DNA of 64,000 bases, taken from positions 5,074,672 through 5,138,671 of the forward strand of contig NC_044917.1 in NCBI RefSeq assembly GCF_003576645.1, in the 5' to 3' direction. The position numbers and the translations under genes are program-made. Of the stretch, positions 56,392-64,000 are shown one piece after another. The stretch comes from Ipomoea triloba (Eukaryota > Streptophyta > Magnoliopsida > Solanales > Convolvulaceae). Below the pieces are notes generated by a model. That model worked only from the letters and a program-made list of their open reading frames with translations. It was not told the origin of the DNA and ran no database searches. Position 1 is the stretch's first letter; every line of letters starts with the position of its first letter.

Positions 56392-58439
56392 CTAAGGATA
56401 AACTTCAATGATAGACCTTAGTCCCAAGATTGGAATTATTTTATAATCACTGAAACCAGCATCTGAAAACAGTTTCTCCCAATCGTTTGTTGCTCTCTCT
56501 CTTCCTCTCAATATACTCAACATCATGGTATCAAAGCAAACCTGAGTTTCAAATGATTTTTCGTCTTTTCTCACGTTGTCAATCACCATGTCTATTATAA
56601 TAACCTTCCCTCCTTTTTCTTTGCTCGGAACTGATTCCTTACAGTTCTTCAATATTTTCACGCATTCTTCGTCGTTCCAATCATGCAATATCCACTGCAC
56701 ATCATTTGCTCATATTAAGACTTATGACGTCAGATTTAAATAAATTAAAATAAATTGAAAAGATATATGTTGATAGATATATTGAAAACAAGTCCAAACA
56801 TAAATATAAATGATTATTTAGCTAGTACCATGAGTGGGTCGCTTTGGCAACTAACACACTTGCTTATGCTAATAAATCATTTATGCAAACAAACCTTAAT
56901 TTATGTGTTGTTCTATTATAACATATAAATTAAGAGTAGATCAAATCTTCAGCTAATATGAGCCCAGAATTTAAAGCTGATCCAAATGCTTTAAACAAAG
57001 CAAAAGAGCCCAAATTCATGTATAATCCCTTAAATTTTTTAAGCCCAAATTAAATGAGCATTGAATTTAAAACAAATCCATAATGCCTTAAACAATCCAA
57101 ACAGACTCAAATTAATTAGCCCAACAAAATAATCTATCAAATTCTTTATCTTTATTCTTGTTTAATTAAAGATCTATGATCATGAACATTGTTTAGTTGA
57201 ATGATTTGATTTACATGCGTGATGGATATATTGGAACCGGGTTCGGAGTGAACCGATCGGATGAGGCAGGCCAAGTCGACTTGGGCTGACTCCGGGGGCC
57301 CAAGGCCAACCCCTTAGCCGGCCTCTAAACCCAAAAGCCGGCTTCTGTGGTTGGCTCCAAGGCCTTAAACCAACCTCAATAGTAGTCCCCGAGGTCCTAG
57401 CCGGTCTCAAAGCCAACCTCAATAGTAGCCATTTCGCACGGAGCTGTTTTAGAGGAGAATTCTTTTTTCTATACCACATCTTGTAATCTCATTACACAAA
57501 ACTTCTCATTAGCTTTCCTAAACTCTATTTCTTATAATTATTTCTTTCATTTAACTGGCTATGATATTAGTTAATTCCACCCTCCGAATTTAATTAATTA
57601 ATTCCATCACGTGAGGGACTGAGGGCAATATAATTAAGTGACAGATATCATGAATTTACCTTAAGAAAAAGCGCATTTGCACGAGGAACGGACACAAACA
57701 TATCCCCTCCAACGTAGTCTAAGTTCTTAGTCCCTTCCAAGTCTCGGATCACATGCGGCAGATCAAACACAGTGCACTTCATATCCGGGAAAGCATCAGC
57801 AATGGTTCTTGCAACAGTTCCAGTGCCACCAGCAACATCAACAAGTGAATTCAACCCCTCAAACACTCCCTTGCAATATTTAACCACCACATTCATAACT
57901 AGCCGGGCATCACTGGCCATGGCCTCGTTAAACATGTGGTTAAACTCCGGTTGGTGGCCAGCATAGTCCCATAGCGTCATCCCATGAGCCGTATCAAAAG
58001 GGGTGGGGTCATCGTTTTGAAACCACTCGCGGGCATGGTTCCACGGTTGCGTTAGAATAGGATCAAGCATGGATAGCAAGAAAGGTCTCAGACTGATGGG
58101 GTTATCTTTAAGTAGGAGTGTGGAAGGTGGGGCGAGAGCATAACCATCCTTCCTTTCTTCACTCCCCTGAATATTGGTTTGGAGGAAGAAGCCAGAATGA
58201 ATTAATGTGCGCATGAGACGAGCAAGATGGCCGGCTTTTGCCTTGTTGATTGGGATAGCGTCCACCAATTCAAGGAGGGTCATAGGTCGACCGTGTTTGT
58301 GGATGATATCTGGTATGCCTAGCTCAACTGCACATTTCAGGGATGATGACTTAATGAAGCTGAAGATGTTGTTCCATATGTGGGTTTGAGAATTCAAAAG
58401 CTCAATATCTTTGTCTCCCATGCATGGAAGCTGTGCCAT
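56392..58439 (-). CDS. Plant class II (COMT-type) small-molecule O-methyltransferase
   Basis: Two exons, 58439-57660 and 56694-56392, GT-AG intron of 965 bp, 360 aa. Transfers a methyl group from S-adenosylmethionine to a hydroxyl, usually of a phenolic. N-terminal dimerisation region (1-110), SAM-binding LVDVAGGTGTVAR (199-211), GGDMF (244-248), and catalytic His264 in WILHDWNDEE, followed by the conserved C-terminal IIIDMVIDN and IIPILGLRSIIEVYP. Similar to enzymes named isoflavone 7-, resveratrol or 8-hydroxyquercetin O-methyltransferases; substrate cannot be read from sequence. The ATG at 58439 is chosen; the longer frame starts at TTG. The intron position, just before the catalytic motif, is usual for the family. 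Related fragments flank it on both sides. Confidence 0.93.
57225..57440. other. GC-rich insert within the O-methyltransferase intron
   Basis: A stretch with repeated AAGCCGGCTTC, CCTAGCCGG and CCAACCTCAATAGTAG motifs, clearly richer in G+C than the rest of the intron. It may be a transposon remnant; no ends found. A 99-codon frame here is not a gene. Confidence 0.4.
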
Positions 58440-58979
58440 TTTGAGCTTCAATTGGCTAGTGAGGCCTAATGATAAAATGTTGTGTTTGGTGTTTCTGAGT
58501 TCAAATACCTTGCATTCATCTATATTTATAGAGTAATAATTTTTTGGATGACCAGAAAATCTCCAACCAGTCTGTCAGAATAGGCTGCTCTCATTGGAGA
58601 CTGGAATCCAATTTGTAATTTTGTAGTTATCAATTCAACAATCTGACCAAACTAAGGTTCTCTCCATCCAATTTATTAACATGTTCCCTTTGAATTTGTG
58701 AAGCCAGTTCTATTTTCTTTTCAATATTTTTTTTTTATAATTTTTAAATTCTCATCATTTATATACTTAATAATATTTTCTATATGATATTTAAATATAT
58801 ATAAAATGTAAATATTAACAGAAAGTTGAATTTATAAAAAAAAAAAAAAAAAAAGTACATAGGGTGAGTACTAAAAACATTTGGATGGATTAGTACACCC
58901 ACTACCCTTACGGTGGCCCTACCTGTCCACCATTTGTATTATCCAGATTTAAGGCGGGTCTGAATTGGAAAAAATATTT

Positions 58980-59171
58980 AGAGGGAATGGACTTTTTTTT
59001 TTTTTTTTTGAATACTATTGACCTGTTACATGTAGTATTTGTCCATATACTTTTCTCAACCTACTGAAGCCCAACAAAGTCAACATTGCCCCCACTGATC
59101 CATGATCTCCCACTTGGGAGAATCTCTTCATGCCGCTTGACCACAAGGCATTTGGCAGAGGGAATGGACTT
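58980..59171 (-). mobile_element. tRNA-derived SINE (family 1) with perfect 15-bp target duplication
   Basis: Element 58995-59156 on the minus strand (head GCCAAATGCCTTGTGGTC, poly-A at the left). AGAGGGAATGGACTT flanks it at 58980-58994 and 59157-59171. Confidence 0.9.
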
Positions 59172-59197
59172 AAAATTTCATAAATAAGTAAATTCTA

Positions 59198-59689
59198 ATG
59201 TTGCAAAAATCCCGTTTAAGCGCCGATTAATCTTTACCTAGGTATTAGGCGCCGGTCGACCGCCTATCGTATCACCTTAAATGGTGGTCTAGGTGGCTGG
59301 CCGGCTAAGCGAACGCTTAGGCTCTAATCTCTGCCTAGGCCACCTAAGCACTACCTAGGCCGCTTAGGCGCTGACTAGACTTCCTAGGCACTGACTAGGC
59401 CGCCTAGTCGGCCGATTAACTATTGTTCTTTTTTTTTAATGAGTTATTTTATTCAAAACAATATCGTTTTAAGGGAAATAACCTTAAACTGTACAAACAC
59501 TAGATATTTTTTAGGTTAATATTTAATATTAGTATTAACTATTAAAGTATTATATAATTTATAATACTTTAAAAAATAAAAAATAAAATAAAAAAATACA
59601 CTGGAAGTGCCGATTAATCCCCGCCTAGGCGTCCTAGGCGCTAGGCGCTCCCCGAGTGCCCGATGAGCACCTAACGATTTTTTCAACAT
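59198..59689. mobile_element. GC-rich MITE with GCCTAGGC repeats (hAT-like)
   Basis: Ends ATGTTGCAAAAATCC (left) and GATTTTTTCAACAT (right) form inverted repeats. Flanks AGTAAATTCTA / AGTAATTTCTA look like a decayed target duplication. Interior rich in CTAGGCG-type palindromic motifs. No coding capacity. Confidence 0.6.
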
Positions 59690-59699
59690 AGTAATTTCT

Positions 59700-60027
59700 A
59701 GAAAAATAAATTTCATTGTTTGATTGGTAAAAAAAAATTACTGAGAATATTGATTCTATTGATTTTTTTCAAATGTGGGGGATTCATTTTCCATAGGAAA
59801 ATAAATTTCATGAATCAAACACCAAAAAAAAATAACATTTTTCTCAAGAAAAATATTTTCTATAAAAAACTTTTCCATCAGATCAAATTGAGCAATATAT
59901 TGTTGAAAGTACTTTCATAAATGACAAGAGTTAAAAATTATAAAAGCTACGGACTACAGAGTACTTTCATATGAGTATTATATTGTTGAAAGTTGAAATT
60001 GTTATTTTTTGAGACTCTGTTAGTTGA

Positions 60028-60076
<49 letters not shown>

Positions 60077-61140
60077 TTTTTGTCTATGAGTATTTTTTTT
60101 ATGAGTATCATATTATTTTGTATGAGTATCATATTATTTTGTCTAATCATATTTTTTTTTATCAAACACATAAAAGAGTGAGTTTTTGGACTAATTGGAG
60201 GTGGTTTTTTATTTTTTGAATTTTTCTCTTGTAAGTTATAGATTTTTGTGGGATGGGAAAAGAAGTAGATTTAAGCTATCTTTAGCAAATCTAGCTGAAA
60301 AGGTAGCTGGAAGTTGAGAATTAAGTAGCTGAAAACTGAAAAGCTATAAGCTCGGAGCTGAAATCTGAAGAGCTGTTAAGCTAGCTATTATGCTTAAAAG
60401 TGTTTGGTAAAATTAGCTTTTTGATAAGTTGATAAATGTAAAAAGACTAAAAAAGACATCTTCATACAATTTAAATAGTTTTAAATTTAAATAGATTTGT
60501 TTATATATTAAAATATAAAATAATATAATAAAATCAATATATTTTAATAAAATATAAAGTAAGAACATATATTTGAAAATATAAAGTAAGAACATATATT
60601 TGAAAATATATAAAGTAAAGCAAAATGTTTATAATTCATAAGATTAGTTCATACAAAAATTAATGTTCAAACACAAATGTCAAATTGAAATTACAACCAA
60701 ACATATTGAAGAGAAAATGCCAAAAGGGTTTTAATTAAAAAATGTAAAGGATGTCATTTATTTAAAATAATAAAGATAAAAGATGGAAAAAAATTAAAAA
60801 GCTACTAGCTTGTTTTTGAAAAACTATCTAAAGTAGCTTTTCAAAATAAACTCTTATTTTATGCTACTAGCTTATTTTGGGAACATTATCAAACAGAGCT
60901 ATAAGCTTATTAGTAGCTTAAAATAAGATATAAGCTTCTAAATAAGTTCTGCCAAATAGAGCCTTAGTTGCTACAGTTGCTTGTTGTGTGTGTAAATGTT
61001 CATTTTTTGGGTAATTTTTTATTCCTTTTATTCCTATTTTTTTTTTCCTCTTCTCCCTTCTTTTCTTTCTTAGTTGTCATTGAAAAATGACTTCAAAAGA
61101 TCCAACTCTTAGTGATGCCCTAAGAACTTAGACTACGTTC
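59700..61140. other. AT-rich intergenic DNA
   Basis: No gene. AAT tract at 60030-60075. 60280-60960 carries AGCT/AGCTTATTAGTAGC inverted motifs, perhaps an old foldback element (a similar AGCTGAAAGTTGAAAGC stretch is at 51650). Confidence 0.5.
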
Positions 61141-61144
61141 ACCT

Positions 61145-61432
61145 GCAGTTCCAGTGCCACCGCCAACATCAACAAGTGAACTCAACCCCTCAAACACTCC
61201 GATCCCCTGCAATACTTAACCACCATATTCATAGCTAGCCATACGTGCATCACTGGCCATGGCTTCGTTAAACAGGCGGCTAAGCTTCGGATATATTGTA
61301 TTTATGGCTTACACAGTCCCAAAAGGACATTTCATGAGCCGTAAAAAAGGTTGTGGGGTCATCGTTTTGAAACCACTGGCTAAGATGGGTCCACGGCTGT
61401 ATACAAATTGGATCAAGCAAGCCGATCAAGAA
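61145..61432 (-). pseudogene. O-methyltransferase fragment (middle part)
   Basis: Reverse complement matches codons about 125-215 of the intact gene (shared CAGTTCCAGTGCCACC, AACCCCTCAAACACTCC, GGGGTCATCGTTTTGAAACC). Several indels and stops. It covers a region different from the 55355-55580 relic, so both could come from one gene split by rearrangement. Confidence 0.8.
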
Positions 61433-61833
61433 AGACTGCTCTCCCACTCTATATATGTCGTGTAAGATTAAGGTTGTCAAAATTGGAAGCTAAATGACAT
61501 AATTGGTCTTGAGTTAACCCTATTGATGATTTATTAATCCATTAGTTATGACTATATCCATTTTTATCCTTTAGTTATGAGTGAAGTAACACGTTTGGTT
61601 GCTAATTAACATCAGATTTCCATTTCAACCTAAAAAAAAAAACATAATAATCCACTATTATTCAAATAGTAGTTAATGATTTCTCTCGTCACTCAAAATA
61701 ATATAATGAATAAATATAAATATTATATTATTTGTAACAAATAAAATGCTTAAATATACTCAATTATTGACTCATAAGTCATATACACCTACCCAACAAT
61801 TCATAAATTACAAATATAATTTAATCACAACGA
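61433..61833. repeat. Second copy of the 390-bp segment at 55797-56190
   Basis: Matches the first copy up to ACAAATATAA...AATCACAAC, where the retrotransposon LTR begins. The first copy shows the uninterrupted sequence. Confidence 0.8.
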
Positions 61834-61966
61834 TGAGAACTGAATATTGTATTGATTCAATTGAACAATTACAATGATGAGGAATAGGAGATATATATAC
61901 AAGGAGAGTCTCAGGTAGAGTAGAATAACTAGTCCTAACGTGACTCAAACTCAGAGAGTCCTAATA
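61834..61966 (-). repeat. 3' LTR of the Copia element
   Basis: Begins (minus strand) TATTAGGACTCTC right after the purine tract and ends ...CAGTTCTCA. The boundary at 61834 agrees with the empty site in the duplicated segment near 56183. Only about 133 bp; the other LTR lies outside the window. Confidence 0.65.
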
Positions 61967-61973
61967 CTCCCCC

Positions 61974-62909
61974 TCAAGCGCAGGGTAAACTACTAACCTG
62001 AAGCTTGTCCCTAAGAAAAGAAAATCTAGGACTAGGCAAAGCTTTTGTAAAGATATCAGCTAATTGATATTTTGTGGAAATAAAGTTAACCTGAATATCT
62101 CCATTGGCAACCCTATCTCTAACAAAGTGGTACTCAATCTCCACGTGCTTAGTTCTTGCATGAAAAATTGGATTCGCACACATATAAGTAGCACCAAGAT
62201 TGTCACACCATAATTTGGGAGTAGGGATGCCATCAATTTTGATCTCACGCAACAAGGACATGATCCATATTACCTCAGCACAAACATCAGCCAAGGCTTT
62301 ATACTCAGCTTCCGTGGATGATCTTGCAACTGTCTTCTGTTTCTTGCACACCCAAGAGATAAGATTGGTGCCAAGAAACACTGCATACCCACTAGTAGAT
62401 TTACGGTCCTCAGGACAACCAGCCCAGTCAGAATCAGAGAAAGCATGAAGCTCTCTAGAATTTGACTGAGTTATACGCAAGCCGAATGAGAGGGTGCCTT
62501 TGACATACCTGAGCACTCGTTTTAGCTGCTCCCAGTGAGACAATGTTGGAGCATGCATATGTTGACACAATTGATTGACCGCAAAGGATAAGTCTGGCTG
62601 TGTAATTGTGAGATACTGGAGAGCACCAGCCAAACTCCTGTATTTCGTTGGATCTTCATATGAATCTGAATTAAGCAATGGAGTTTTCGATGCAGAAATA
62701 GGAGTTGCGAGAGGTTTACAATCAGTCATTCCAGCCCGTTTCAAGATGTCTGACATGTACCGCTGCTGAGAAAGAATAACACCATTGCTAGTTTTGACTA
62801 GCTCAATTCCAAAAAAGAAACCAGGTTCACCAAGATCTCTAATTTTGAAAGCAGTAGACAGTTTAGAGAGTAAATCAGACACTAGTAGCTCATCAGTCCC
62901 CATTACCAA
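61974..62909 (-). pseudogene. Copia pol: end of reverse transcriptase and RNase H
   Basis: Recognisable segments: DLGEPGFFFGIELV, RYMSDILKRAGM, YRSLAGALQYLTITQPDLSF, the RNase H start [31 protein letters not shown] and [11 protein letters not shown]. 311 codons open. Separated from the upstream part by a frameshift, see the Copia findings. Degenerate retrotransposon reading frame, described only. Confidence 0.9.
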
Positions 62910-62996
62910 AATGTCATCAACATATACTAAAAGATATCAACATATACTAAAAGATACACACATGCAGAACCACGAGAGTAATAGAATAATGACACA

Positions 62997-64000
62997 TCAG
63001 TCTTTGAAGCTATAAACCCAATAGAGAGTAAACCAAGCTCGTGGAGCTTGCTTTAAGCCATATAAGGAACGCTTCAACAGACAAACGTGATCAGGCAATT
63101 GAGCATCAGCATACCCGGGTGGTTGACGCATATAAACAGTCTCATCCAAATCACCATTCAAAAATGCATTGTGTACGTCAAGCTGCCTAACCACCCAACC
63201 TGAGGAAATAGCCAAACTCAAAAGCAATCTGACTATAGTGGGTTTCACAACTGGACTAAAGGTGTCAAAAAAGTCCTGACCAGGAACTTGATTAAACCCT
63301 TTCGCCACAAGTCTCGCCTTATGCCTCTCTATTGAACCATCAGCTTTACGTTTAGTACGAAAAACCCACTTACACCCAATCACATTCATACCTGGGCGAG
63401 GAGGAACTAGAACCCAAGTCGGATTGTGCAAAAGCGCATTGAACTCCAGATCCATTGCCTCTCGCCATTCAGAAAATTTAACTGCCTGAGTGTAGCAAGT
63501 GGGCTCGGTAGGACAGGCCTGAGCAGAGAGAGCCAAAAGTGGAGCCACAGACCGACTCCTCGTAGCCATTGCATGGGAGCGAACAGTCGGACGTGTGGAC
63601 TTGCCACGGGGTCGTCCTCTTTGACGAGTAGGAGCAGCAGTGGTGGTGACAGGAGAATCAGCCTGAGCAGAATCAGCAAGAGAAGATGGCAATACCTGTA
63701 AAACCGATTCAGCCCACGGCTTCTGCACAGAGGGAGGAGATGGCACAGCAACCCTACTAACAAAGAGAAACACATTCTCGTCCAAGTGTACATGTCTGCA
63801 GATATAAATCTTATTAGTCGTTAAGTCCATGCATCTGTACCCCCTAAAAGACTCAGGATAACCTAAGAAGACACAAGGAGATGACCGATATGACATTTTG
63901 TGACGATTATAAGGACGCAAGTGAGGATAACAAAGACAACCAAACACACAAAGAAAAGAGTATGAGGGAGAAGATTTATGCAACAATAAATGAGGACTGG
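62997..64000 (-). pseudogene. Copia pol: integrase C-terminal region and start of reverse transcriptase
   Basis: Open from the window edge to a stop at 62997. Integrase-side motif [15 protein letters not shown], a variable linker, then RT motifs [56 protein letters not shown] and [16 protein letters not shown]. After this the frame is lost (shifted residues, then TGA). Confidence 0.9.

Larger units (their letters stand above)
61834..64000 (-). mobile_element. Ty1/copia retrotransposon, 3' part, degenerate and cut by the window edge
   Basis: Short 3' LTR at about 61834-61966, purine tract (TTGAGGGGGAG, minus strand) at 61967-61977 overlapping the pol stop, RNase H and C-terminal reverse transcriptase (61974-62909), then N-terminal reverse transcriptase and integrase C-terminal part (62997 to the edge). 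Domain order integrase-RT-RNase H is Copia-type. The frame is broken between the two parts, so the element is not autonomous as read. Confidence 0.93.

Noticed and set aside
61259..61465. Frame on the + strand at the O-methyltransferase relic
   Set aside because: Antisense shadow of a minus-strand gene fragment.

Overview
This window is nuclear DNA of a flowering plant, almost certainly a eudicot. It is AT-rich and gene-poor, with GT-AG introns, plant-specific families (INDETERMINATE DOMAIN zinc finger, CC-type glutaredoxin, fasciclin-like arabinogalactan protein, COMT-type O-methyltransferase) and many plant transposons (hAT, Mutator-like foldbacks, tRNA-derived SINEs, Ty1/copia). I cannot name the species; Convolvulaceae is only a guess.

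Positions 1-22.4 kb hold the most unusual content: a tandem array of tiny, intronless, GC-rich genes in AT-rich spacers, all on the + strand. There are two sister subfamilies, A and B, plus a B-like variant C, in the order A1-B1-A2-B2-A3-B3-C1-A4-B4-A5-B5-C2. The ancestral repeat unit therefore looks like A-B(-C). Four copies keep an open frame: A1 (71 aa, internally deleted), A2 (89 aa), A4 (89 aa) and B2 (89 aa). The others are broken by stops, frameshifts or truncation; A5 is only a promoter. Intact A and B proteins are both 89 aa and align without a gap. They share an Arg/Lys-rich N-terminal tail, a two-helix core around a Leu-Thr-Pro turn, and an Ala-rich end. I do not recognise the family. 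A truncated histone-fold (H2B-like) origin is my speculation. A and B/C copies share a promoter layout (GGAGATATC box, then a TATA box flanked by CCC).

Positions 22.4-27.8 kb carry a three-exon IDD transcription factor on the minus strand, with a GC-AG first coding intron. Positions 27.8-35.3 kb contain no convincing gene, but a 3,667-bp block occurs twice, nearly identical, joined by one N and 131 G: probably an assembly artefact.

Positions 37.9-44 kb carry a CER16-like gene (+ strand, four coding exons and a 5'UTR exon) and a CC-type glutaredoxin (- strand) with an unusual CCMV active site. Positions 44-54 kb are intergenic, with SINEs, two Mutator-like foldback elements with perfect 9-bp target duplications, a Helitron-like end and a 34-bp-arm palindrome.

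Positions 54-64 kb carry a fasciclin-like arabinogalactan protein (-), a two-exon O-methyltransferase (-) flanked by two fragments of related genes, and the 3' part of a degenerate Ty1/copia element (-) running off the right edge. The single-copy genes have unrelated roles and show no evident functional link; only the A/B/C array looks like a functional cluster.
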